Shown here: positions 1 through 8,478 of the stretch, one piece after another
How the letters are laid out: each line of letters starts with the position of its first letter
Position numbering within the stretch: position 1 is the stretch's first letter
DNA from: Streptomyces roseolus
GTDB lineage: Bacteria > Actinomycetota > Actinomycetes > Streptomycetales > Streptomycetaceae
DNA length: 64,000 bases
Direction of reading: 5' to 3'
Assembly: GCF_014649855.1 (NCBI RefSeq)
Contig: NZ_BMTV01000010.1
Span: 186,001 to 250,000 of the forward strand
Program-made: the position numbers and the translations under genes
The notes under the pieces: generated by a model
Seen by the model: the letters and a program-made list of their open reading frames with translations, nothing else
What the model was told of the DNA's origin: nothing
Databases searched by the model: none

Positions 1-1106
1 CCGGAAGCGGGGACGGCCGCGACCAGGGCGCCGGCCAGCGGAATCGGCAGCAGCACCAGGATCATCGTCACCGCGAGCGTGGAGCCGTACGCCTGGGCCG
101 GGATGAGCCGGGCACGCAGCGTGCGCAGGACGACGACCATGACGCCCTCGCCCGCCATGACCACCGCCATCGTCACCGTGTACACGGCGAAGGACGGCGC
201 CAGCGCGGTCGCCAGGCACGCCGACGTGGCGGCAGCGGCCGACACCACGCCGACCCACCAGATGCCGAAGCGGTCGATCGCCCGGCGGCTGACCCACACG
301 GCGACCAGGGAGGCCACGGCCGCAGCGCTCCACACCGCCCCCACGGCGGCGGTCGAGGCGTGGAAGTGGCGGACGACCGTGATCGGGGCGGCAGCCTGCA
401 GCAACCCCGTGGCCAGGTTGGAGGCGGCGAGCCCACCGATCAGCCAGACGAGCGCCGGCGTACGGCGGAACGTCGCCCACCCGGTCCGCAGACTGCTGGA
501 CACCGCGCTGCGCTCCATCCCGTTCACGTCCCCCGATGCGCTCACGGCGGCGATCATGGCCAGCAGGGCGACGACGGCCAGCAGCACGGCGGGCGACATC
601 AGCAGCAGCACGCCTCCCAGGAGCGGGCCGACGAGCACCGCACCCTGGTCGATGCCAGTCTGTACGGCCTGCACGCGGTGGGCCTGCCCGCCCATCCGGC
701 GGCTCGTCTCCGCCCCGAGCGTCTCCACCGCGACGAAGGAGACCTCCGCGAGCAGGCCCGAGACCGCGCCGAAGACCAGCACGACACCGGTCGTCACCGC
801 CCCCGCGCTCGGCAGGGCGAACAGGAGGCCGCCGACCAGAGCGACCACGGTGGCGCGCACCAGGTTCGACATCCGAAAGACGAGACCGGCACCCCACCGG
901 TCGACCAGCGAGCCGGAGAAGGCGAAGGCACCCAGCCGAGGCACCCACTCCAGAAGAAAGGCCAGACCCGTCACGGTGGTTGAACCGGTGGTGACCAGGA
1001 CCAGGAGCGGGATCGCGTAGGTGGCCGTCGCACTGGCCATGGCGTCGGTCGCCCGCATGAGATACGTACGGGACAGACCGGCGGAGGACGCGGCGGAAGA
1101 GAGCAT
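1..1106 (-). CDS. MFS transporter, C-terminus beyond window edge
   Basis: A leftward frame with an ATG at 1106 stays open to the window edge, giving about 368 residues. The translation alternates hydrophobic membrane segments with short charged loops. It contains a motif-A-like loop (GSLVDRWGAG) after the second membrane segment, typical of major facilitator superfamily exporters. The ATG lies six bases after the TAA of the upstream leftward gene (stop 1112-1114), so the two are probably translationally coupled. The substrate cannot be told. The last few membrane helices are off the window. It may be cargo of the conjugation block or the first gene beyond it. Confidence 0.8.
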   Translation of the reverse strand, partial: MLSSAASSAGLSRTYLMRATDAMASATATYAIPLLVLVTTGSTTVTGLAFLLEWVPRLGAFAFSGSLVDRWGAGLVFRMSNLVRATVVALVGGLLFALPSAGAVTTGVVLVFGAVSGLLAEVSFVAVETLGAETSRRMGGQAHRVQAVQTGIDQGAVLVGPLLGGVLLLMSPAVLLAVVALLAMIAAVSASGDVNGMERSAVSSSLRTGWATFRRTPALVWLIGGLAASNLATGLLQAAAPITVVRHFHASTAAVGAVWSAAAVASLVAVWVSRRAIDRFGIWWVGVVSAAAATSACLATALAPSFAVYTVTMAVVMAGEGVMVVVLRTLRARLIPAQAYGSTLAVTMILVLLPIPLAGALVAAVPAS

Positions 1107-1111
1107 CCCGA

Positions 1112-1855
1112 TTACCGCCGGGGGCCGGAGAGGTGTGACGGACGGGCGGACGAACGGAGTTCCGCGACATCGCTACCGAAGGCCACGGTGGCGACGTCGG
1201 CCTGAGCCGCCGCGGGCGAGACGGCCAGCGCCGCGCTCCGGGAGGCGGACGGGTTCGAGGAGCGCGTCGCCGACTCGGCCTCGGGCCGGGACGGTCCGCC
1301 GACACGACGCAGCTCGTCCTCCGAGTCGACGAGCTCCGACTGCGCCGAGCAGACGAAGTCCGCCGCGAAGCCGAACCGGTCGGCCAGCCGGTACGCCTCG
1401 TCGTCGAGGTCGTTGATGTGCTCGCCGGTGGCCTCCAGCGCTTCCCGGACGCGCTCCAGGGCCCCGTGCTCGGGGTGGAGGAGCTGGTCGACCGCTCGCC
1501 GAAGGCCCTCGCCGTTCTCGGCCGACCTGATCTCGTCGGTGATCTGGAGAAGTGCGGCACCAGCGGCGTAGGGCTCAAGGGGGTTCGCCGGGGGGCGCAT
1601 CCGGGCCTTGTCCAGGGAGGGTGCGAGGGCGACGTCGTAGCGGGCGGCGCGGAGCATGTCGGCGGCGTGGCTGGCGATGGCGACCTGGTCGGCGACCGGC
1701 GTGGTGGTGGGAAGCCGGTGGCGCCGGCCGTGCCAGTCCTGGATCTGCTGGAAGCCGGCGTGCTTGAGGAGCATCGCGGACAGGTCGTCGGCGGCACCCC
1801 TGGCCACGACGCTGCCGCTGAACTCGGAGGAGATGGTGATCGAAGGGGTGGGCAC
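1112..1855 (-). CDS. Hypothetical protein of the conjugation block, 247 aa
   Basis: Unrecognised soluble protein. I chose the GTG at 1855 because AGGAG lies about six bases upstream; an ATG 27 codons further out has no comparable site. The N-terminal third starts PTPSITISSEFSGSV and contains a helical segment with a short HGRRHRLP basic patch. The middle is helical and rich in Ala, Glu and Leu. The last 60 residues are Ser/Ala-rich and probably disordered. It is the last but one gene of the leftward block. Similar small proteins of unknown role accompany VirB4/SCO6880-type conjugation modules in Streptomyces, which is an inference from context only. Confidence 0.6.
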   Translation of the reverse strand: MPTPSITISSEFSGSVVARGAADDLSAMLLKHAGFQQIQDWHGRRHRLPTTTPVADQVAIASHAADMLRAARYDVALAPSLDKARMRPPANPLEPYAAGAALLQITDEIRSAENGEGLRRAVDQLLHPEHGALERVREALEATGEHINDLDDEAYRLADRFGFAADFVCSAQSELVDSEDELRRVGGPSRPEAESATRSSNPSASRSAALAVSPAAAQADVATVAFGSDVAELRSSARPSHLSGPRR

Positions 1856-2023
1856 ACGGGCTCCTGGACGTGGGGAAATCGGATCGACAGGGGAGAGGAT
1901 CCGCAGAATCCGTGATTTGGCCCGGCCGGGGATCACTGATAGAGACCGCGAGCCGCACCGGGGCCTCCCTCGGGCGATGGGAAGCGAGAGACCGGTGCCC
2001 CGTCGCAGCGGGGCACCGGACGG

Positions 2024-2521
2024 CTAGAAGTAAGGGTTCTCGGTGGGGCGGTCGGCGTCGGTGGCAGCCTGGATTAGCTCGGGGAGGTCTTCGGGCTCGG
2101 AGGAGCGCTGGTCGATCCACCAGCCGGCGCGGGTGATCGTGCGTGCGGACTCCTCGACGGCCTCCCAGTCGACCTCGCTGGTGAAGCCTTCGACGACCAG
2201 GGCGGTGTAGGCGGCGGCCAGGATCTGGTGGCGGCAGCGCACACCCCAGGAGACGGCCCGCTCGGTTCCCTCCAGCGGAGGCATCCGGTACTGCTGCGAC
2301 CAGGCTTCGGACGCGGCATGCTCCTCAGCCCGCTTGGTCTCCAACCAGGCTGCCTTGTCCTGCTCGTTGGCCTCCTTAGAGGTGCGCCAGCAGGCGGTGC
2401 ACTCCTGTGTGGCGAGCCATTCGGCGAAGCCTGTGCGGCGGTCGGCCGGCCGATCGGACAGGTCACGGTTGGAGTGATGGCCGCAGGAGTGATCGATCGG
2501 CCAGATGGTCTTCACAGCCAT
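2024..2521 (-). CDS. Hypothetical protein with CHH/CC metal-binding-like N-terminus, 165 aa
   Basis: ATG at 2521, with AAGGA about nine bases upstream. The N-terminus has Cys/His spaced as DHSCGHHSN then, about 25 residues on, TQECTACW, which looks like a small zinc-binding knuckle. The remainder is helical and rich in Trp, Glu and Arg. No enzyme motif is visible. It sits in the same leftward block as the conjugation genes and is most likely a regulatory or accessory protein of that block. The zinc site is an inference from residue spacing. Confidence 0.6.
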   Translation of the reverse strand: MAVKTIWPIDHSCGHHSNRDLSDRPADRRTGFAEWLATQECTACWRTSKEANEQDKAAWLETKRAEEHAASEAWSQQYRMPPLEGTERAVSWGVRCRHQILAAAYTALVVEGFTSEVDWEAVEESARTITRAGWWIDQRSSEPEDLPELIQAATDADRPTENPYF

Positions 2522-2547
2522 GGGGCTTATTCCTTAGGGGTGTTGGG

Positions 2548-3324
2548 TCAGCGGTTGCGGGAGAAGGCGATGCGCGGGTCGACAGGCTGGGCCGCCGTGA
2601 CGGGGATGGCGGGGGCGGCCACTGGTCGCTTGCCCGGGAGGCCAGCGACGGCTGGGCTGGAGGCGAGCGCGGCGGCGCTGATCGGAGAACGGCGGGCGTC
2701 GGCACCGCGGTCGCGGTCGCGGTCTGGGGACGGGTGCGGCGCGGGTGCGGCGCGACGGTTCGCGACCTCCTGGGCGAGACGAGGGTGCACCGCGACCCGG
2801 ACATCCGAGCGGTACAGATCCAGCGTGGCGCCGGCGACCTTCCCCAGGGCCTCGTCCCGGCCGGTGGCAGGGGGCAGCGTGTAGATGTCCAGGCGGGGGT
2901 CGTGTCGCCAGCCGTGGTCGAGGAGGGCGAGTCCGGTGATGCCGGAGGCGCGATCGTCGAGGGCCGCGATGATGCCGAGCTGCGGATGCTCGGCGAAGGC
3001 GACCTCGGGCTCGCCGAGCGGGACTCGGCTCGGGGCAGGGCCTGCGCCGGGTGCGAGGGAGGGCTCGAACACGGCGTCCGCATCGACCCGGAAGTCGGCG
3101 TTGCGCAGCAGCTCGACGGCCCGGGTTGCGCGGCCCTGCCCGTCACGCTGCTGGTCGGTCAGGGCGTACAGGGTGGGCTCGCCGGGGACGGGGCGGAAGT
3201 CGAGTCGTTCCAGCATCCAGGTGCCGGCGGGGAGGTTCTTGGGGTTCGCGGCGACGATGCCGTAGTCGGGGTGGCGGCCGACGGTGACGTCGGCGAGCAG
3301 TTCTTCGGCGGAGTTGGGCAGCAC
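2548..3324 (-). CDS. Hypothetical protein of the conjugation block, 258 aa
   Basis: GTG start at 3324; the ribosome site is weak. The first 160 residues look folded: repeated motifs of the type PDYGIVAANP and PQLGIIAALDD suggest two copies of a small alpha/beta unit. The last 90 residues are Pro/Ala/Arg-rich with a run of alternating Asp-Arg, probably unstructured. No catalytic motif is recognised. It lies between two other small unknowns in the leftward conjugation block, so a role in that element is likely but unproven. Confidence 0.6.
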   Translation of the reverse strand: MLPNSAEELLADVTVGRHPDYGIVAANPKNLPAGTWMLERLDFRPVPGEPTLYALTDQQRDGQGRATRAVELLRNADFRVDADAVFEPSLAPGAGPAPSRVPLGEPEVAFAEHPQLGIIAALDDRASGITGLALLDHGWRHDPRLDIYTLPPATGRDEALGKVAGATLDLYRSDVRVAVHPRLAQEVANRRAAPAPHPSPDRDRDRGADARRSPISAAALASSPAVAGLPGKRPVAAPAIPVTAAQPVDPRIAFSRNR

Positions 3325-3423
3325 GGCTGATCCATCCGGTGCGGGCTCGATGACGGGAGAGAGCGAGGGCCGGAACGGTTCTGCTGGTGCGAGGCATACG
3401 GCGTGTTCCGAGACGGGAAGAGG

Positions 3424-4005
3424 TCAGCGACCAGGGGCGGTGGACGAGCGCGAGGGAGGCAGCGCGGCGCGAGGGGGTGATTCCGCCGCCAGAGGTGTGC
3501 GGACCTTGTGTGATCCGGCCGACGGGGACGGCGAGAGAGCAGCGCTCACCCTGGGTGGAACGGGGTCGGCGGCGTGCTCTTGTGAGGAGCGGTACTGCTC
3601 GCGGCGTGGCGGTACGCCGAGCTGGTCCAGGCACGTGTCGACGGCGGCGAGCAGGCTTGAGACGCTGCCGCCGTGCCGGGCGTCTGGACCGTCGGGCTCG
3701 GAGTCGTAGATCACCTCGTACACCGGGGGTCCGGTCTCCCGGTGGCGGACCACCGTCCAGCTCTCGGGGAATCCGGGGTTCTCGGAAGGCGGTTCCTGCG
3801 GCGGCGAGATGATCATCGAACTGCCGTCGGGGAGGGCGACGTCGACGATGTAGTCGCTCAGGCCGTGCTCGACGGTGACCTCCAGGCCCCGCCGGCGGAG
3901 GGGACCGGTGAGGTAGCCGTACCCACGATCCTGTTTCGGATCCGCGTCGAGGAGGGGCGAGAAGGAGCTGGTCCGTGCGGTGACCAGGGGGTGGTCTGGG
4001 TTCAT
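3424..4005 (-). CDS. Hypothetical protein of the conjugation block, 193 aa
   Basis: ATG at 4005, preceded by GGAGAAATCCC, a good ribosome site. Residues 25-130 form a compact region (DRGYGYLTGPLRRRGLEVTV, then DYIVDVALPDGSSMIISP and an SWTVVRHRE segment) that reads as a mixed alpha/beta domain. The last 60 residues are Ser/Pro/Ala-rich. Not recognised. It is immediately downstream of the gene broken by the Tn3-family insertion, so transcription into it from the original promoter may now depend on read-through or a new promoter. Confidence 0.6.
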   Translation of the reverse strand: MNPDHPLVTARTSSFSPLLDADPKQDRGYGYLTGPLRRRGLEVTVEHGLSDYIVDVALPDGSSMIISPPQEPPSENPGFPESWTVVRHRETGPPVYEVIYDSEPDGPDARHGGSVSSLLAAVDTCLDQLGVPPRREQYRSSQEHAADPVPPRVSAALSPSPSAGSHKVRTPLAAESPPRAALPPSRSSTAPGR

Positions 4006-4142
4006 GGGATTTCTCCGTGGCGAGACGTCCCGGCGGCCGACGCCGCGGTGAGCGCAGACCGGACCGCGTCGGGCGGGCGGTGGTCCATGAGGATCTGGTG
4101 ATCGGGCGGTTTGGTCCGGCCGGGACTCGGTGCTACGGGCGG

Positions 4143-4538
4143 TCAGCGGGAGCGGTGTGGAACCGGTGCGCCGGGTGCCGGCGGCGCTGGGGGAGAGGCG
4201 GGCGGGGTTCCGCGAATTCCGGAGGCGGAGCGGGCGAGAGCCGCACGCGCCCGCGTCGTGTGCGCGGAGTGCTCGGCGTCCGCCCGGCGGGACAGGTGGT
4301 CGGCGGCCCGGACGAGGGCGGGGCCGCGGATGGCCAGCTCATCGGCGTAGTGCCAGCCGTCAGCGTTCCGTTCCTCCTTCGCCCGGTCCTCGTAGAGCTT
4401 GCGTGAACCGGGCATGGAGGCGTCCATGAGGACCAGGATGTCGTCCCACTCGCGCTGGAGCTGCCCTGCGTGTTCCAGGGTGGCGTCGATGCCGCGCAGC
4501 CAGCGGAGGTCGTCGCTGATGGGCCCCTCGGCGTAGTC
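4143..4538 (-). pseudogene. 3' part of conjugation-block gene split by the transposon
   Basis: This is the distal part of a leftward gene whose proximal part lies at 10819-11123. The frame reads DYAEGPISDDLRWLRG, continues through LVLMDASMPGSRKLYEDRA and ends in an Ala/Pro/Arg-rich tail. Removing the 6,280-bp transposon and one copy of the TAGTC duplication joins GAC at 10823-10821 to TAC at 4535-4533 in frame. The restored protein would be about 231 aa from the ATG at 11123. The internal ATG at 4427 could start a 94-aa fragment, but nothing supports its use. Function unknown. Confidence 0.85.
4534..4538. repeat. Left 5-bp target-site duplication TAGTC
   Basis: TAGTC immediately precedes the GGGG of the left terminal inverted repeat and is repeated exactly at 10819-10823 after the right repeat. 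Five-base duplications are the rule for Tn3-family transposition. Confidence 0.93.
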
Positions 4539-4576
4539 GGGGTGCTGGTAAGAACCCTGTCACCAGCCGCAAACCG
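4539..4576 (+). repeat. Left terminal inverted repeat (38 bp)
   Basis: Starts GGGGTGCTGGTAAGAACC. It matches the reverse complement of 10781-10818 at 35 of 38 positions. The length and the leading GGGG are standard for Tn3-family ends. Confidence 0.93.
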
Positions 4577-4665
4577 CGGTGATCTTGTGAGGACGTCACC
4601 TATGTGGGTGAGTCCGGGGCTGTACGGCTGCGGTGGATGAAGCCCCGCGAGGACGATCAACAATC

Positions 4666-7600
4666 GTGGCCCGTACCCCGTTGGACTTGGACGAACTGGT
4701 CGAGCACTGGACGCTGCTGAAGGACGAGCACGAGCTCGTGTCCGGCAAGCGCGGTGCGACGCGACTGGGCTTTGCCGTGCTGCTGAAGTTCTACACCCAG
4801 TACGGGCGGTTCCCCAGGAGCCGGTTCGAGCTGCCGGGTGAGGCGGTGGAGTTCGTCGCCCGTCAGGTGCGGGTGCCCGCGTCCGCGCTGGAGGCGTACG
4901 AGTGGACGGGTCGGACGATCGAGTACCACCGCGCGCAGATCCGCAAGCACCTGGGCTTCCGCGAATGCAGCGTCGCGGACGCGGAGAAGCTGACGGCCTG
5001 GCTCGCCGAGCACGTCGCGTGCAAGGAACGACGGCCGGAGCAGGTACGGGTGGAACTGTTGGCTCGCTGCCGCACGGAGAGCATTGAGCCGCCGACTCCG
5101 GGGCGGTGTGACCGGATCGTGGGCGCCGCGCTGCGAGTGGCCGAGGAGGCGCTGACGGCACGGATCTCGGCGCGGTTCACGTTGGAGAGCACGGAGCGGA
5201 TCGTCGCCCTGGTCGCCGGCGCCGACCAGGCGGACGATGCCGTACCTGGTGAGGCCGGTGCCGGTGCCGGTGCCGGTGAGGGCGAGGACGGCCCGCCGGT
5301 CCTGGGGAAGATCAAGGAGGCTCCGGGGAATGTAAGTCTGGAGACGATGCTCACCGAGATCGACAAGCTGCTCGCGGTGCGGGCGGTCGGGCTGCCGCCG
5401 GACCTGTTCGCCGACGTCGCGCCGAAGGTGGTGGCCGGGTGGCGGGCGCGGGCCGCGGTGGAGTCCCCTTCCCACCTGCGCACGCACCCGCTGCCGCTGC
5501 GGGTGACGCTGCTGGCCGCCCTGCTGTACGAGCGGGAGCGGGAAATTACGGACACGCTGGTCGAGCTGCTGATCTCCACGGTGCACCGGATCGGGGCGCG
5601 GGCGGAGAAGAAGGTCACCGAGCAGCTGGTGAACGCTTTCAAGAAGGTGTCGGGCAAGGAGAACATCCTCTTCAAGCTCGCCGAGGCGTCGATCGGCGAG
5701 CCGGAGGGCACGGTCCGCGAGGTCGTCTACCCGGCGGTGTCCGGCGGTGAGCAGACGCTGCGGGAGCTGGTGCACGAGTTCAAGACCCGCGGCCCGGTCT
5801 ACCGGCGCACGGTGCAGACCACCTTGAAGGCGTCGTACACCAACCACTACCGGCGCGGGCTGATCAAGCTGCTGGACGTGCTGGAGTTCCGCTCGTCCAA
5901 CCACACCCACCAGCCGGTGATCGAGGCCCTGGCGCTGGTGGCCCGGTACGCGGCGGCGGGCAACACCACGTACTACCCGCTGGGCGAGACCGTGCCGGTA
6001 CACAAGGCGATGGGCGGGGACTGGGCCGAGGTCGTCCACCGCATCGACAAGCGGGGCCGGCGCCGGGTGGTGCGCATGGTCTACGAGGTCGTCGCCTTTC
6101 AGGCCCTGCGCGACCAGCTCAAGTGCAAGGAGGTCTGGGTCGTCGGCGCCGACAAGTGGCGCAACCCGGATGAGGACCTGCCCCAGGACTTCGCCAAGCG
6201 GCGCGAGGAGAACTATCGCGAGCTGCGCAAGCCGCTGGACCCGGCCGTCTTCATCGACGAGCTGCGCGAGCAGATGACCACCGAACTGATGCTGTTGAAC
6301 AACCAGATGCCACGCTTGAGCTGGCTGGACATCGCCGAGCGGAAGTCCGGGGCGATTCGGCTGACTCCGGCCGAGGCCCAGCCCGAGCCGAAGAACCTGC
6401 GCAGGATCAAGGGCGAGGTACAGCGCCGGTGGGGCATCGTGCCGCTCATCGACATGCTCAAGGAGGCCGTGCTGCGCACCGGCTGCCTGGATGCGGTCAC
6501 CTCCGTCTCGGGCGGCGGCAGCCTCTCGGCGGAGGTCCTGGCCGAACGCCTGCTGCTGGTGATCTACGCCTACGGCACCAACACCGGGATCAAGGCCGTC
6601 GCCTCCGGCGGCCACGGCCACACCGAGGACGAACTGCGCTACGTACGACGCCGCTACCTGTCCGCCGAGGCCGCGCGCGCCATCGCCATCCAGATCGCGA
6701 ACGCCACCTTCGCCGCCCGCAGCACCGACCTTTGGGGCCAGGGCTCGACCGCGGTCGCCTCCGACTCCACCCACGTGCGCGCCTACGACCAGAACCTGTT
6801 CACCGAGTGGCACTCCCGCTACGGCGGCCGCGGGGTGCTCATCTACTGGCACGTGGAGAAGAAGTCCCTGGCGATCCACTCCCAGCTGATCAACTGCACC
6901 GCCTCCGAGGTCGCCGCTATGGTCGAGGGCGCGATGCGGCACGGCACCACCATGGACGTTGAGGCCAACTACACCGACTCGCACGGCCAGTCGGAAATTG
7001 GGTTCGGCATCACGAGGCTGCTGAACTTCGACCTGCTGCCGCGCATCAAGCGGATCAACAAGGTCAAGCTGTACCGGCCGGTGGCCGGCGAACCGGACGC
7101 CTACCCGCGGCTGACCCCGGCGCTGACCCGTCCGATCCGCTGGGAACTCATCGCCCAGCAGTACGACCAAATGATCAAGTACGCCACCGCGATCCGCACG
7201 CGGACCGCATCCACCGAGGCGATCCTGCGCCGCTTCACCCGCAACGCCTCCCACCCCACCTACGCGGCGATGCTGGAGGTTGGCCGCGCTCAGAAGACCA
7301 TCTTCGTCGCCCGCTACCTGCGGCTGCGGGACCTTCAGCGGGAGATCGAGGAGGGCCTGAACGTGATGAAGTCCTCCAACGGCGCCAACAGCGTGATCGC
7401 CTACGGCAAGGGCGGAGAGATCGCCTCGAACCGGCGCGACGAGCAGGAAATGTTCGTCCTGTGCCTGCGCATCCTCCAGTCCGCCCTGGTCTACGTGAAC
7501 ACCCTGATGCTCCAGGACATCCTCGGCGAACCGGAGTGGGCCGACCTCCTCACGCCCGCCGACCGGCGTGGCCTGACCCCACTGTTCTGGTCCCACGTAC

Positions 7601-7719
7601 GCCCATACGGTGAGGTGAACCTCGACATGGACGCCCGCCTCAACCTCACCGCGGTCACGGTGCCCAGCCCCCGTACGGCGGGCGATCAGGAGCCGTCCGG
7701 GCAACGTACGGGCGGGTGA
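4666..7719 (+). CDS. tnpA: Tn3-family transposase TnpA
   Basis: About 1,017 aa, full length for a Tn3-family DDE transposase. The N-terminus (RTPLDLDELVEHWTLLKDEH) is the DUF4158-type DNA-binding region that recognises the terminal repeats. The catalytic half carries the expected acidic residues: DSTHVRAYDQN, then NYTDSHGQSEIGFG about 75 residues on, and a late NRRDEQEMF segment holding the Glu. I prefer the GTG at 4666, giving VARTPLDLD; a GTG at 4633 in the same frame would add 11 residues. A 1,044-aa antisense frame over the same bases is a high-GC artefact. The enzyme cuts and joins the 38-bp ends and duplicates five target bases. Confidence 0.95.
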   Translation: MARTPLDLDELVEHWTLLKDEHELVSGKRGATRLGFAVLLKFYTQYGRFPRSRFELPGEAVEFVARQVRVPASALEAYEWTGRTIEYHRAQIRKHLGFRECSVADAEKLTAWLAEHVACKERRPEQVRVELLARCRTESIEPPTPGRCDRIVGAALRVAEEALTARISARFTLESTERIVALVAGADQADDAVPGEAGAGAGAGEGEDGPPVLGKIKEAPGNVSLETMLTEIDKLLAVRAVGLPPDLFADVAPKVVAGWRARAAVESPSHLRTHPLPLRVTLLAALLYEREREITDTLVELLISTVHRIGARAEKKVTEQLVNAFKKVSGKENILFKLAEASIGEPEGTVREVVYPAVSGGEQTLRELVHEFKTRGPVYRRTVQTTLKASYTNHYRRGLIKLLDVLEFRSSNHTHQPVIEALALVARYAAAGNTTYYPLGETVPVHKAMGGDWAEVVHRIDKRGRRRVVRMVYEVVAFQALRDQLKCKEVWVVGADKWRNPDEDLPQDFAKRREENYRELRKPLDPAVFIDELREQMTTELMLLNNQMPRLSWLDIAERKSGAIRLTPAEAQPEPKNLRRIKGEVQRRWGIVPLIDMLKEAVLRTGCLDAVTSVSGGGSLSAEVLAERLLLVIYAYGTNTGIKAVASGGHGHTEDELRYVRRRYLSAEAARAIAIQIANATFAARSTDLWGQGSTAVASDSTHVRAYDQNLFTEWHSRYGGRGVLIYWHVEKKSLAIHSQLINCTASEVAAMVEGAMRHGTTMDVEANYTDSHGQSEIGFGITRLLNFDLLPRIKRINKVKLYRPVAGEPDAYPRLTPALTRPIRWELIAQQYDQMIKYATAIRTRTASTEAILRRFTRNASHPTYAAMLEVGRAQKTIFVARYLRLRDLQREIEEGLNVMKSSNGANSVIAYGKGGEIASNRRDEQEMFVLCLRILQSALVYVNTLMLQDILGEPEWADLLTPADRRGLTPLFWSHVRPYGEVNLDMDARLNLTAVTVPSPRTAGDQEPSGQRTGG

Positions 7720-7787
7720 GGCTGTCCAGTCCCGTCTCCGATGCAGTGCCGGTGGCTGACTACCAGCAACTTTCCAAAAGAAATTCT

Positions 7788-7803
7788 GCAAAAATACTTT
7801 TGC
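7788..7803. promoter_or_regulatory. Operator-like palindrome upstream of the ArsR-type gene
   Basis: GCAAAA (7788-7793) and TTTTGC (7798-7803) form a perfect inverted repeat around ATAC. It lies in a short A/T-rich stretch about 30 bp before the regulator's ATG at 7834, in strong contrast to the GC-rich surroundings. Position and symmetry suit an autoregulatory operator overlapping the promoter. Binding is inferred, not shown. Confidence 0.6.
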
Positions 7804-7833
7804 GGACTCTCTGGGCCGCTCTACCCTCCCGTC

Positions 7834-8478
7834 ATGGTCAGCGAAGAGCAGAAACGCGTACTCGATCCCGAGCGAGATGCATCAGCCCTGAAGGCCCTCA
7901 CGCACCCTCTGCGTATCCGGCTGCTCGGGATGCTGCGGCAGGACGGCCCCGCCACCGCGAGTGAACTCGCGGTCAGGACCGGGGAGTCATCCGCTTCCAC
8001 CAGCTATCACCTGCGGGTTCTGGCGAAGTACGCGTTCGTCACCGAGGCCGAGCACCGTGACGGGCGGGAGCGCCGCTGGCAGGCGGTGCACTCCGTGACC
8101 TCCTGGAACAACAAGGCAATGGAAGCCACACCGGGCAGCCGCGCCTACGTCAGCCTGTCGCGCAGGGCCCAGATCGAGCACCTGGAGGCATCTCTCGCCC
8201 GGCACGAGGCCGACATCGCCGACGGGCGGCTGGGCCAGGAATGGGTGGAGCCGTCCGGAATCAACGACCTGATGCCCCGCCTGACCCCGGAGTCGCTCAC
8301 CGAACTCTGGGAGGTGCTCGACCGGAAGCTGGAGGAACTGACCACCCGCGACGCACAAGATCCGCGCGCCGCGCAGGTCGTACTCCTCACCGCCGGATTG
8401 CCCCTGGCACCGCGCGACCCCGGCGCTGAGGAGGACACCTCAGCCCCTGCGGTGACAGATGCCGAGGACGCGTCATGA
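7834..8478 (+). CDS. ArsR-like winged-helix transcriptional regulator, 214 aa
   Basis: Residues 15-90 form an ArsR-type helix-turn-helix: ALKALTHPLRIRLLGMLRQD, then the recognition helix region ESSASTSYHLRVLAKYAFV and a wing with DGRERRW. The C-terminal 110 residues are helical and may hold a ligand-sensing or dimerisation domain; no Cys cluster for metal sensing is present, so a metal sensor is unlikely. The ATG at 7834 follows the A/T-rich operator region; a GTG-type start further upstream would run through that operator. Its stop overlaps the start of the MFS gene (ATGA at 8475-8478), so the two form an operon. It probably represses the exporter until an inducer binds. Confidence 0.87.
   Translation: MVSEEQKRVLDPERDASALKALTHPLRIRLLGMLRQDGPATASELAVRTGESSASTSYHLRVLAKYAFVTEAEHRDGRERRWQAVHSVTSWNNKAMEATPGSRAYVSLSRRAQIEHLEASLARHEADIADGRLGQEWVEPSGINDLMPRLTPESLTELWEVLDRKLEELTTRDAQDPRAAQVVLLTAGLPLAPRDPGAEEDTSAPAVTDAEDAS

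Noticed and set aside
4657..7791. A 1,044-aa antisense open frame across the transposase
   Set aside because: Its translation is Leu/Gly/Val/His/Gln/Arg-biased with no domain; the sense strand has clear Tn3 transposase motifs. This is a GC-rich shadow.
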